From NCBI GenBank assembly GCA_002701385.1, contig NZVD01000036.1:1-46462 (forward strand): DNA of 46,462 nucleotides, read 5' to 3'. Origin of the DNA: Rhodopirellula sp. Its GTDB lineage: Bacteria > Planctomycetota > Planctomycetia > Pirellulales > Pirellulaceae. Positions 35,804 through 44,799 of this stretch are shown here, one piece after another. Below the pieces are notes generated by a model. The model searched no databases and was not told the DNA's origin. It saw only the letters and a program-made list of their open reading frames with translations. How positions within the stretch are numbered: the first letter of the stretch is position 1; every line of letters begins with the position of its first letter. The position numbers and the translations under genes were made by a program.

Positions 35804-37789
35804 TTATTGACGGACGTAATACATCCGTCCATCTTCGGCGCCACCCAAATAATCGGGGGTTCCATCTCCGTTAAAGTCAACGACCGTCGGGCTCGTTGTA
35901 TGTCCGCGAATGTTCCTTTCAACCAACGGACCAACATCTTCGAATATCCATTTGCCCGACTCTGTTTTTCGCTGGAGTAGTAAATTTGCATTGGTTGAAT
36001 TCACCAATAAATCCTGCTTCCCGTCACCATTCCAATCGGTAAGCCAAATTTTGCGTCGCCCACTGCCCCCAGCCTCTCGGTTATTCAGCCGTAAAACCCC
36101 AGGCCCCTTATCAATGACACCGTGTCCACTATTAGTGACGCTATTATTGAGCGAATAAAACACGCGTTCGGGCCCAAGCAAAGATAACTCACCATCTTGT
36201 CTTACGCGACGGAACCAAGACAGATAGCCTTCGTGATCCAACATTACTAAGTCTGTCAAACCATCCTGATCCCAATCGACGGCAACAGGTGTTGTCCTCC
36301 ATTGTGACACCAATTCATCTTGCTCTGGTGTCCACCACATCCATCTTGGCTTGAGTGGCTTATCTTTCCACGCAACGGAGATCCTGGCGGGAGTGGCGAA
36401 TTTAGGGGATTGCCGAGTTCCGATATTCCGTAACAGTTCAATTCGGCCCCAAATTCCATTTACGAGAATGTCGTGAAGCCCATCATGATCCCAGTCAGCA
36501 ATACTGAGCGTGGTATATCCCCATTTAGCTTCTGCTGGTCCCTGAATACTTCCATTCTTTCCAGCCAACACGCGAAATACTTCTCCGCCAGCCTCGAGCC
36601 GAAACGGGGCGGCCCAACGGGGTGACTCGACTCCAGCTCCACTCAGGTTTTCAAACACCTCAATGAATCCGGCTGTATTCCCAGACACGATGTCATAATC
36701 TCCATCGCCATCCCAATCGAAGCCGACCGGTGTGGCTAGAGCTCCACTTTTCAAAGTGTCTGCTTGCTGCTGAAAATAAACTGGCGACTTAAAAACTGGA
36801 ATATGTTTTTCAAGCAACCCTGTATTTTCGATCAAGGCTACTCGACCATCTTCATCGCCAACTACAAGGTCGACATCCCCGTCGGAATCCCAATCTATGG
36901 CTACCGGAACAATCATCTGCAATTCCATTTCCAACGGCCCGCCATCGGCTGTTTTCAATGAGATGCCACGAGCATAGACCGGCCTAGTCCGAGAGCCAAC
37001 ATTTTGAAAGTAGGTGAATCCGTCGACGAACTCACCACACAATAAATCAAGGTCACCATCCCCGTCAAAATCTTCAAAGTTTGGCGAGGGGCAGCCATAA
37101 GTGTCCAAGGGTTTCCCTTCTGCTTGCACCTGAATGGGAACGTCGGGATACACGGGTTCGGCTGTTGACCCCTCGTTGATAAACACAAAGACAAATCCAT
37201 GGAGTTTACCGTTGGTCCATTGTCCATTTTTATCCCAGGCATCGTCCCAGCCGTAGTAACTCCAGTCTTCAATCCCACAGACCAGATCCAATACGCCATC
37301 TCCGTTATAGTCAGAATATCGCCACTGATTATGTCGGACCTTCGGCCCATTGGTTGCCGGCCCCTGATGCTTATACCATTTAGCTGGAATCGGCAGCGTC
37401 TGAGCTTCGGCCGTCCCTTGGGTAAGAAATGAAGTATATTCCTTCCCGGGGCTAAGCACTCGCATCCCCTGACTAGTGTAACTCGGCATGACATAATGAA
37501 CTGTCGAACTAAGCTTTTTTGCAGGCTCAAAAACCGGCATTTTATTTTCTGACGTTAACCCTGTCTTATTTTCAAAAAACCACACTCCGTTGTGAGGTTT
37601 GTCGGGGCATGAAACAAGCAAATCGAGATCGCCGTCACCATCTACATCCGCAGGAACGGGCCAAGCCCAAAGCCCAACCCCCAGGTCAACGACCAAGCCT
37701 GGGTTATTATATTTGAGTGGTTCCACATCCTGTGAGTTGACAGGAAAAGTGAAGTAGAAAACGATCGCGAGGGTGATTATATTTTTCAT
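35804..37789 (-). CDS. FG-GAP/VCBS repeat propeller protein
   Basis: 661 residues from the ATG at 37789 (GTG at 37792 is the alternative). Signal peptide is MKNIITLAIVFYFTFPVNS. Nine acidic calcium-binding-type loops spread over the protein mark an FG-GAP/VCBS beta-propeller: DVDGDGDLDLL, DYNGDGVLDLV, DFDGDGDLDLL, DWDSDGDVDLV, DWDGDGDYDIV, DWDHDGLHDIL, DWDQDGLTDLV, DWNGDGKQDLL and DFNGDGTPDYL. It has no ASPIC/UnbV domain and no heme motif. It is probably a secreted ligand- or matrix-binding protein. TATAAT lies six bases upstream of the ATG, suggesting a leaderless transcript. Confidence 0.9.
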   Translation of the reverse strand: MKNIITLAIVFYFTFPVNSQDVEPLKYNNPGLVVDLGVGLWAWPVPADVDGDGDLDLLVSCPDKPHNGVWFFENKTGLTSENKMPVFEPAKKLSSTVHYVMPSYTSQGMRVLSPGKEYTSFLTQGTAEAQTLPIPAKWYKHQGPATNGPKVRHNQWRYSDYNGDGVLDLVCGIEDWSYYGWDDAWDKNGQWTNGKLHGFVFVFINEGSTAEPVYPDVPIQVQAEGKPLDTYGCPSPNFEDFDGDGDLDLLCGEFVDGFTYFQNVGSRTRPVYARGISLKTADGGPLEMELQMIVPVAIDWDSDGDVDLVVGDEDGRVALIENTGLLEKHIPVFKSPVYFQQQADTLKSGALATPVGFDWDGDGDYDIVSGNTAGFIEVFENLSGAGVESPRWAAPFRLEAGGEVFRVLAGKNGSIQGPAEAKWGYTTLSIADWDHDGLHDILVNGIWGRIELLRNIGTRQSPKFATPARISVAWKDKPLKPRWMWWTPEQDELVSQWRTTPVAVDWDQDGLTDLVMLDHEGYLSWFRRVRQDGELSLLGPERVFYSLNNSVTNSGHGVIDKGPGVLRLNNREAGGSGRRKIWLTDWNGDGKQDLLVNSTNANLLLQRKTESGKWIFEDVGPLVERNIRGHTTSPTVVDFNGDGTPDYLGGAEDGRMYYVRQ

Positions 37790-37795
37790 CACTTC

Positions 37796-37801
37796 ATTAT
37801 A
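37796..37801 (-). promoter_or_regulatory. candidate -10 for leaderless transcription of the FG-GAP gene
   Basis: On the minus strand TATAAT is followed by six bases (GAAGTG, or TGAAGT counted to the ATG) and then the start codon. A start site at the ATG would give a leaderless mRNA. No Shine-Dalgarno sequence precedes the ATG. A -35 box is poor (GCAACA at 18 bases). Confidence 0.35.
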
Positions 37802-37885
37802 TAAATGCCACGGTTAATTTGTTGCCATCAGCTAGGGAATAGACGAAAATCACTTAACCACTTAGTATCTATCGGGCTTAAAAAC

Positions 37886-39223
37886 ATGACTTCACGTAAA
37901 CTAACTCGCCGGCACTTCCACCAAACCACTCTTGCAGCATCTACTATTTTCACCGCGCCTGCAATTCTTCGTGGACGCAATCTGAATGAAAAACTCGATA
38001 TTGCTGTCATCGGCACAGGCGGGCGAGGAGGAGCAAACCTGCGCAGTGTGGAATCCGAAAACATTGTCGCTGTATGTGATGTCAACCAGACGAATCTCAA
38101 GTTTGCGGAAGATCGTCACCCACAGGCCCAGTCCTTCCAGGACTTTCGAAAACTCTATGACTCGGTTAAACAATTCGATGCTGTTGTAGTAAGTACGTGC
38201 GAGCACACACATGCATTTGCAACGCTACCTGCTCTGCAAATGAAGAAGCATGTCTACTGTGAAAAGCCGCTGACTTATAACATCGCCGAGTGCCGGCGTA
38301 TCCGCGAAGAAGCAAAGCGAGCAGGTGTGGCAACCCAAATGGGAACGCAAATTCATGCCGGCAACAATTATCGTCGTGTAGTAGAGTTAGTCCAAAGTGG
38401 AGCAATAGGTGAAGTGACTGAGTGTCATGTTTGGGTTGGCCGTGCCTGGGGGAGGCAATCCAAAGACGACGCCACCAAACACCGAGATATTGTCTTTGCT
38501 CAAGAACGACCGGCCACTTCCGACCCGGTTCCCTCTGGATTGAGTTGGGATCTTTGGCTTGGCCCAGCTCCCAGGAGAGCCTTCAACAATGTCTATTTCC
38601 CAGGACCAAAGTGGTATCGTTGGTGGGAATTTGGCAATGGCACGATGTCAGACCTGGGCAGTCACTGGGTCGACCTCCCTTTTTGGGCTCTAGGACTCCA
38701 GACACCGTCAGTCATTTCCGCTAGCGGGCCTAACGCTCACAATGAATTGGCTCCCGCATCCATGACTGCGACTTACACCTATGAAAAAACAAAAGATCAA
38801 CCCGGACTGAAGCTTCATTGGTACCAAGGGACCTACAAACCACAGGCCTGGATAGACGGCACAATCCCTGCATGGGGCAGCGGCGTTCTTTTCGTAGGCA
38901 AAAAAGGGATGTTGCTCTCGGACTATGGCAAGCATGTACTATTGCCGGAGGATCGATTTAGCGAATTCGAAAGACCTGAGGCTACCATCGAGGATTCAAT
39001 CGGGCATCATGCCGAGTGGATTCAAGCATGTAAGACTGGAAAACCCACCACTTGTAATTTTGAATACTCCGGATTGCTCACTGAAGCTAATCATTTAGGT
39101 AATGTCGCATTCCGCAGTGGCAAAACGCTTCACTGGGATTCTGAAAAAATGGAAGTAACGAATCACTCAGATGCCGAACAGTTCATCCATCGGGAATACC
39201 GTAAAGGATGGTCACTAACTTAG
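37886..39223 (+). CDS. Gfo/Idh/MocA family oxidoreductase, Tat-exported
   Basis: 445 residues from the ATG at 37886, chosen because [20 protein letters not shown] is a twin-arginine leader, whereas the longer frame from 37805 buries it. The Rossmann NAD(P) motif is [12 protein letters not shown] (about 40-51). The family's catalytic-region motif CEKPLTYN follows near 127-134, and [11 protein letters not shown] lies near 256-266. Tat-exported members are common in planctomycetes and bring a folded cofactor-bound enzyme to the periplasm. A sugar or polyol substrate is likely but not shown. It is divergent from the FG-GAP gene and followed by the hairpin at 39269. Confidence 0.92.
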   Translation: MTSRKLTRRHFHQTTLAASTIFTAPAILRGRNLNEKLDIAVIGTGGRGGANLRSVESENIVAVCDVNQTNLKFAEDRHPQAQSFQDFRKLYDSVKQFDAVVVSTCEHTHAFATLPALQMKKHVYCEKPLTYNIAECRRIREEAKRAGVATQMGTQIHAGNNYRRVVELVQSGAIGEVTECHVWVGRAWGRQSKDDATKHRDIVFAQERPATSDPVPSGLSWDLWLGPAPRRAFNNVYFPGPKWYRWWEFGNGTMSDLGSHWVDLPFWALGLQTPSVISASGPNAHNELAPASMTATYTYEKTKDQPGLKLHWYQGTYKPQAWIDGTIPAWGSGVLFVGKKGMLLSDYGKHVLLPEDRFSEFERPEATIEDSIGHHAEWIQACKTGKPTTCNFEYSGLLTEANHLGNVAFRSGKTLHWDSEKMEVTNHSDAEQFIHREYRKGWSLT

Positions 39224-39268
39224 AAATCGAGGTTGATTTATTCTCTGCGACTTGGAAGAATACCGTTC

Positions 39269-39303
39269 TTTGTGATTGTGTAAACAATCACAAAATTTTA
39301 TTT
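39269..39303 (+). terminator. 11-bp hairpin after the Gfo/Idh/MocA gene
   Basis: TTTGTGATTGT (39269-39279) and ACAATCACAAA (39284-39294) pair perfectly around GTAA, followed by ATTTTATTTC. It lies 46 bases after the stop and 37 before the next start. The stem is AT-rich, so termination may be weak. TGTGATT half-sites (also at 22195) leave an operator role open. Confidence 0.55.
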
Positions 39304-39330
39304 CAAGCACCGGAAATAGAGGATTCCTCG

Positions 39331-39504
39331 ATGAATGAGACGCTTCCTACTTGCGAGTGTCCTAAATGTCAGGCTGTCATAACCATGCTTATGGCCCGAA
39401 TACGAGAACTTGAAGCCAGTCTGGAACAACATGATTCTACGATGACCAATCATCGACGGGTTTTGCTTAACCAGTTAAGCGAATTAAATAGACTGGCAAG
39501 CTAA
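39331..39504 (+). CDS. small CxCxxC coiled-coil protein
   Basis: 57 residues. The ATG at 39331 has AGAGGA 8 bases upstream (39317-39322), which decides this start over the in-frame ATG at 39208 that would overlap the oxidoreductase gene. The N-terminus MNETLPTCECPKCQAVITML has three cysteines (CxCxxC) that could form a metal site or cluster ligand. The remaining residues (MARIRELEASLEQ and onward) are predicted by eye to be a helix or short coiled coil. There is no signal peptide. I do not recognise a family. It could be expressed with the Gfo/Idh/MocA gene if the hairpin at 39269 is not a full terminator. Confidence 0.6.
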   Translation: MNETLPTCECPKCQAVITMLMARIRELEASLEQHDSTMTNHRRVLLNQLSELNRLAS

Positions 39505-39670
39505 AAGCTTGTGTCGGTTCCACAAAACGGAATGTGGAGTCCTGGTATTTGGTGTCAGAGCGTTGCACATTCTAAGCAGCAACTCAAGCAATTCTTTTAA
39601 CGCTCACGATTCCCGAACACCCATTTACCACTGTGAAATCGGTTACCAATATCGAGGCACCAGACTAATT

Positions 39671-41587
39671 CTAGAGTGTAGGTTGCACGATACGTATTTG
39701 CTGGTTGGGTTCGATCTGGCTAACAATCTGCTGCTGCCCATTGGGCCATAATATTTCAACCTCAAAAGATTGAGTATCCTTGCCGAGTCCAAACGTAATC
39801 ACAGCCTCGGTCTGAGATAAATAGCTCTTAGAAGGCATCATCACGCGTCTTTGAACACCACCGGGATACCTTAGTGTCGCAACCGCACCAATACCCTGTT
39901 GATTATCATTCGTGCCACGAAGTTCAATCCGCAACCAATCATTGTTTAACTTTTGATCATTCCTTAAAAGTCGTGGAGATCGGCCACTCGTTGTTATAAG
40001 TAGGTCTAAGTCTCCGTCAGCGTCAATGTCGGCATAACTAGCGCCCCGACCAACCAACGGTTTAACAAATTCTTCCCCCAGGTTTGCTTCATTCATACGA
40101 ATAAACTCGGTATCGTAATCGAAACCTGCATTCCAGAACAATTGAGGAGCCTGTTCATAGAATTGACTCTCCTGCACTTTATTAATCTCTTCTTCAAGAT
40201 GACCATTCGCTCCGAAGATATCCAATCTGCCGTCGAGATCAAAATCAAAAAAGAACATCCCGAACGTTAGGTCAGAACGAGTCTGCGGCCCAAATCCAGT
40301 GGAAATCGCCTCGTCAACAAATGACAATGCCGCGCCGTCACATACATACAAAGCGCTCATTTCATTGGCAAAGTTTCCTATGCCAATCCCAAGGCAGTCA
40401 TCATTTCTAAAATTCGCAGCATCAATGCCCATTGCCCCTCGAGCATTACCATTGGGATCGAAAGCGATTCCTGCAAGAATTCCTTGTTCCTCAAATGTCT
40501 GGTTGCCCTGATTTACAAATAGGAAGTTTCGAACTGTATCATTTGAAACCACTAAATCCAGGAATCCATCCAGATTTACATCAATTGGAATGACACCGAG
40601 GGACTTCCCAACTGCCACCCCTTCCTGATCTTCGTTAACTACCTGTATGCCCGCTTGCTTGCTGATGTCGGTAAAGGTTCCATCACCGTTATTCTCATAG
40701 AGTTGACTAAAATCGCCACTAAATGAAGTGGGAGGACCATAAGCCCTGCCAACCCCAACAAGACTAAATCCCTGACTTAAATCAATTTCCTTTGACCACA
40801 TAATATAGCTGCAAACAAAGAGATCTAAATCCCCATCATTCTCCATATCAAACCAAGTGCAACTCGTTGACCAACGACTATCCCCTCCAGCTAAACCTGC
40901 AATCTCTGTCTGATCAACGAAAACACCATCATCATTACGTAAAAGACGATTACTACCCAATGCGGAGATGAAAACATCTACATCACCATCGCTATCGTAG
41001 TCAGCGACAGCACAACCCATTCCGTACATTTCGAGATCCAAACCGGCTTGTTCTGACACATCTGTATAATTACCTTGACCGTCATTCTCATACAATTGAC
41101 TTGTCGCAACGGGTCCCCCCGACTGAGAGCCTTCCCATGGCATCGAGTTAATTAGCAGGATATCCTGATCGCCATCATTGTCGTAATCCAGAAAAGCACA
41201 GCCTCCCCCCATCGTTTCGGGAAGCAACTTCTCTCCTCGTGCTCCATTTTCGTGATCAAATGCCAAACCCGAATTCTCGGTGACATCAGTAAATTTGACT
41301 TTGGGGATAGTAGCCAGCATCGCATCCCCTCCAGCGCCTAAATCCCGAGACTGTACTACCTTTCTTTCGGTTTCGGTGATTGCAATTTCCGGCTCAGATT
41401 CTCGGATAACAAACACATAAACAAACGCCCCAACCATTGCCACAAAGAAAATCAACACCAAGGATCGTCGAAGCATGACACCAATAATTTCATCATTTTC
41501 CTCATCAACAATTGGTTCTTCAACATCACTTATCCGATCGTCTACTGGCCCCCCAGTTTGTTCGGTGTCTAAATTAAACTCATCCAC
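39671..41587 (-). CDS. CRTAC1 family protein (FG-GAP propeller with ASPIC/UnbV domain), membrane-anchored
   Basis: 638 residues, GTG start at 41587. A short acidic N-terminus is followed by one membrane helix (about 38-62, LRRSLVLIFFVAMVGAFVYVFVI), giving an extracytoplasmic anchored protein. FG-GAP type loops follow: DYDNDGDQDIL, DYDSDGDVDVF, DMENDGDLDLF, DVNLDGFLDLV, DFDLDGRLDIF and DIDADGDLDLL. The C-terminal ASPIC/UnbV domain (about 565-638) has GIGAVATLRYPGG and VEILWPNGQQQIV. It lies 37 bases downstream of the multiheme cytochrome gene and is most likely in the same operon. The function of such proteins is not established. Confidence 0.92.
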   Translation of the reverse strand: MDEFNLDTEQTGGPVDDRISDVEEPIVDEENDEIIGVMLRRSLVLIFFVAMVGAFVYVFVIRESEPEIAITETERKVVQSRDLGAGGDAMLATIPKVKFTDVTENSGLAFDHENGARGEKLLPETMGGGCAFLDYDNDGDQDILLINSMPWEGSQSGGPVATSQLYENDGQGNYTDVSEQAGLDLEMYGMGCAVADYDSDGDVDVFISALGSNRLLRNDDGVFVDQTEIAGLAGGDSRWSTSCTWFDMENDGDLDLFVCSYIMWSKEIDLSQGFSLVGVGRAYGPPTSFSGDFSQLYENNGDGTFTDISKQAGIQVVNEDQEGVAVGKSLGVIPIDVNLDGFLDLVVSNDTVRNFLFVNQGNQTFEEQGILAGIAFDPNGNARGAMGIDAANFRNDDCLGIGIGNFANEMSALYVCDGAALSFVDEAISTGFGPQTRSDLTFGMFFFDFDLDGRLDIFGANGHLEEEINKVQESQFYEQAPQLFWNAGFDYDTEFIRMNEANLGEEFVKPLVGRGASYADIDADGDLDLLITTSGRSPRLLRNDQKLNNDWLRIELRGTNDNQQGIGAVATLRYPGGVQRRVMMPSKSYLSQTEAVITFGLGKDTQSFEVEILWPNGQQQIVSQIEPNQQIRIVQPTL

Positions 41588-41624
41588 GATTTGCTTCTTT
41601 CATCGGCATATCAAATTTAAATGA

Positions 41625-44477
41625 CTAGGGTGACTCAGCAGTGTTCGTAGCCTGCTTGAATTCAGTCTCTTTGGTCAAATCATAAATAACCAGGTCTTCA
41701 GCGGCATGATTTGCTGCGGGGTACTTCTGACGAGCCAATGCGACAGCCCTGTCTCTAGCATTGTCATCAGTTTTATATCTACTGTGTAGCTTGCGATGTT
41801 CTTCAGATTTCTGTTCGTCACCCAACAGGCTATAGATCAGACCCAGATTGTAATGAGCAGTAACGTTCTCAACATCCAGGGCTAATACTTTTTCAAATTC
41901 GACAATAGCACGGTTCAACAACTCTTCCCTCTTCGGCCTGCGTACTTCTCCGCTTTGCCGTTTGGCAAGATCAAAAATCGTCTGGCCAAGCAGGTTTCTA
42001 ACACGGTAATCTTTTGAAAAATCAAATTTGCGTTCGATCATTTCGGGGGTCTTGTCATCGAGGGCAGCACGCAAGTATCTCTCTGCGTCCTCGAGATTTC
42101 CCATCTCACGAGCGATTTGGCCACTCATCCAATTAACTGTCCATGGCGGAGCAGCTTTTGGACCGGTAAAGGAGGCTGACTCATTAATCGCCGTTAAGGC
42201 TTCATCCAAACGACCTTCTCTGTAAAGCACGCGAGAAAGGTTTAAAGCACCGTGGTATAAGTCAAATCCCGAAACCTTATTAAACGCCATTGATGCCTGA
42301 CGTAATTCAGCCTTGCCTTTCAGTAACAATCCAATTCCATAATCGTTCCAGCGTTGCCATTCGGGAATATCTTTCACAGGAAGTGACTGCGAAGGCTTGA
42401 GCTGTAATCCTTCTACGGGAAAAGTCACGCCATCCTCAGCAATCAGTGTTACAGGAAGATCATTAATATACGTACCGTCACTCGCTCGCCGCCCACGAAT
42501 TGGTTCACCTTTTACCAATCCCTCCTGCGCGACAATATTCATGTATTCCTGATCGAATTTACGGTAATTTAATCTTGTTTCAATCGAGATCGGGGCGGAA
42601 AGGTTCTCAGGAACAGTGAATTCATAGTGCACCGTTTGTGCCGCCCCTGGTGGTATTTGATGGTTATACAACGGCACGAATATATCTTGTGCATTTCGCC
42701 GATTAATCCTGTTACCATTTTTATCGAGCATAAAGACATTTAGGTAATGAGACCATGGATCTACTTTCTTGACAGCGTTAAACCCACCGCTTCGTCCAAT
42801 GACCTTGTCGCCTGACTTAACAATAATTTCGAGCCAAATCTCATTCGAATCTACCGTTCCTTGAGTAAACAGATGGCCCAGAGTCAGTGTACGCACCACT
42901 ACATCTAGCAAATAACGTCTGCCAGGTTTTAGGGCGGGAACTTCAGGATTTAAAGGGGCGATTAATTCTGCCGATATGTCATTACCCTCCCGAATTCCAA
43001 AGATATCCACTCGGCACGAACCTTTTAGAAACTCTTGATGATAGTCAACTGTTTCCTCGGAATTCAGCAGCCATGCGATCCCCGTGTTAGCTCCCTTAAA
43101 TGTATGATCATGGATTTCTAATTTACCGAGATCAGAAAAGTCTTTGGCGCCAAAGTCGTCACTTTCGACCAGAGGCATGTGACACCCGTTACAATCCTTT
43201 TCAGCTTGTTGAGGATAGTAAAAACTTGTAATACCATTCCCGGAGACTCCGCTAAGCAAAAATGCATCATAATGGTTTTGGCCACGAAGGAAATCCCGGT
43301 AATGAGTTACTGCATGTGGCAAATGGACTTTATGGCATGACGAGCAAAACTTAGCGCCTTTGTGAACCTCTGGTTTAAGAAAAGTCTTCTTGTGGAATGC
43401 CGGCTTCGCTTTAATAAGTTGCTGATTAATCCATTTCAATGTGTCATTTTCACTAAACGCAAATGGGTAATGTTCCGGTTCCGTGATTACATAATGAGCA
43501 TTTCCTTTGGTTGACGGGACGTCTGTAATCGCGTGACAGACTGTACACGTAATGCCGGCATGGGCTGTTTCGTGATTTTCAATATCATAATCGGGGTCAT
43601 CAAATTGCCCACTAAAGAAAGGGACAGGGTCATGGCAGCCGGCACACCAGCGGGAAGATTTGACATTCCCGTCTCTCTCTAAAGCAACTTTTCTTGTCTC
43701 TTTTATGGAGGCCAGATATGCCGGATTATTAAATGAGCTGAAATGATGCGCGCTATGGAACCAACCGTCGTAAGCATCCTCATGACACTCTAAACAATAT
43801 TTATTGTTCATTAAGGTTTCTGAATTGATTAACGCACCATCACTGGTGCGCGCTAACGAAGGTTCGAAATATTTATCTCCCTCAACTGAAAACTGAGGCT
43901 TCTCGGCGGACATTTTCACAATGACAACGAAAAGAACGCTAAGTAGTACGATGGCGCCATAGTTGACCCCAGCCTTCCATCTGATTTTTGGACCAGACAG
44001 GCGATGAAGCCAATAAAGCCAAACGGCAGCAATTGGACAGGCCACGTGAATCCAGTAAACCACTGCCCGAGACAATTCGTGACGAAGATCCAGAAACCCT
44101 TCGATTCGAACAAGTAGTATACCACTGATTAATACCACAACACTTGTCCAGAACAATGCGTATCCAATACGTACTGCTCTTCGATTCTTCCGATCGTATG
44201 TGTTGTATATATGGATGATCCCGAATACTACAAAGGGTGCTACCAATGCCACGCCAAGAATGAGATGCAACAGGAACATCCACATATACATTGGGTCTTT
44301 ATAAATATCCCCCGATCCCCAACGTTGGCTACACCACTCCAAAAAGGTTATCCCCGCGAGATAGACACTGTTTGCTGAAAGCAATGCAACTAAACCAAAA
44401 ACAACATAAAGCATATACCGTAGTTTTGGCCCTATGCTCTTACGAGGTTTCCTTCGTCGTATTTTTTGGTCTGGCAC
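41625..44477 (-). CDS. membrane-anchored multiheme cytochrome with five CxxCH motifs and TPR tail
   Basis: 950 residues, GTG start with AAGGGG nine bases upstream. A stop codon two codons upstream excludes a longer frame. Five membrane segments (about 20-45, 65-92, 103-125, 140-158, 172-190) are followed by a soluble region with CLECH (228-232), CAGCH (278-282), CTVCH (311-315), CSSCH (378-382) and CNGCH (429-433). Histidine pairs in two helices (His71/His89 and His144/His158) could ligate heme b, so the N-terminus may be a cytochrome b-like quinol module. Residues about 480-650 are beta-rich and unidentified. TPRs (about 690-905) include AHYNLGLIYSLLGDEQKSEE. Flanked by two CRTAC1 genes. Confidence 0.88.
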   Translation of the reverse strand: MPDQKIRRRKPRKSIGPKLRYMLYVVFGLVALLSANSVYLAGITFLEWCSQRWGSGDIYKDPMYMWMFLLHLILGVALVAPFVVFGIIHIYNTYDRKNRRAVRIGYALFWTSVVVLISGILLVRIEGFLDLRHELSRAVVYWIHVACPIAAVWLYWLHRLSGPKIRWKAGVNYGAIVLLSVLFVVIVKMSAEKPQFSVEGDKYFEPSLARTSDGALINSETLMNNKYCLECHEDAYDGWFHSAHHFSSFNNPAYLASIKETRKVALERDGNVKSSRWCAGCHDPVPFFSGQFDDPDYDIENHETAHAGITCTVCHAITDVPSTKGNAHYVITEPEHYPFAFSENDTLKWINQQLIKAKPAFHKKTFLKPEVHKGAKFCSSCHKVHLPHAVTHYRDFLRGQNHYDAFLLSGVSGNGITSFYYPQQAEKDCNGCHMPLVESDDFGAKDFSDLGKLEIHDHTFKGANTGIAWLLNSEETVDYHQEFLKGSCRVDIFGIREGNDISAELIAPLNPEVPALKPGRRYLLDVVVRTLTLGHLFTQGTVDSNEIWLEIIVKSGDKVIGRSGGFNAVKKVDPWSHYLNVFMLDKNGNRINRRNAQDIFVPLYNHQIPPGAAQTVHYEFTVPENLSAPISIETRLNYRKFDQEYMNIVAQEGLVKGEPIRGRRASDGTYINDLPVTLIAEDGVTFPVEGLQLKPSQSLPVKDIPEWQRWNDYGIGLLLKGKAELRQASMAFNKVSGFDLYHGALNLSRVLYREGRLDEALTAINESASFTGPKAAPPWTVNWMSGQIAREMGNLEDAERYLRAALDDKTPEMIERKFDFSKDYRVRNLLGQTIFDLAKRQSGEVRRPKREELLNRAIVEFEKVLALDVENVTAHYNLGLIYSLLGDEQKSEEHRKLHSRYKTDDNARDRAVALARQKYPAANHAAEDLVIYDLTKETEFKQATNTAESP

Positions 44478-44799
44478 GTATCAATGCCCCTTAGCACTAT
44501 AGAACGGTGATCTTCTTAGAGTTTGAATGCACCTAAAGTTGTGAGAAATCCTATTTATGGGTACAGCCCATAAAATATTTTCGGGCATATTGTGCATAAG
44601 TCTTAGCATTTAGTCGTTATTTGATTCAAAGCAACGGTATTCTACTTTAAGTTTGGGCGTATCTCTCCCAACAAGCCATAAATAGTGTACGTACAGAGCA
44701 GTAACATGGTTTTGCTCGCAGAGCTTGTTTTCAAGGAATTCTGCTGAAGTCTATGCACTCTTATATTCTTCTATTCATACTTAGAAATTCTATAAACGC
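44478..44799. other. 322-base gene-free region
   Basis: It separates two minus-strand genes. It contains no gene or RNA I can recognise. It holds the perfect inverted repeat at 44554-44574. A TATAGT sequence (minus strand, 44496-44501) about 19 bases above the multiheme cytochrome GTG is the best -10 candidate, but no matching -35 is seen. Confidence 0.5.
44554..44574. repeat. perfect 8-bp inverted repeat upstream of the multiheme cytochrome gene
   Basis: TTTATGGG (44554-44561) and CCCATAAA (44567-44574) pair perfectly around TACAG, about 77 bases upstream of the GTG at 44477 on the minus strand. The position and short spacer fit an operator or a terminator for the upstream gene, which ends at 44800. 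The T-rich tail needed for the latter is weak. Confidence 0.4.

Noticed and set aside
39519-39538. TCCACA/TGTGGA hairpin in the convergent gap as a bidirectional terminator
   Set aside because: The stem is only six bases and neither side has a T tract.
39509-39751. 80-residue plus-strand frame downstream of the small CxCxxC gene
   Set aside because: It overlaps the antisense CRTAC1 3' end, has no ribosome site and has composition unlike neighbouring proteins.
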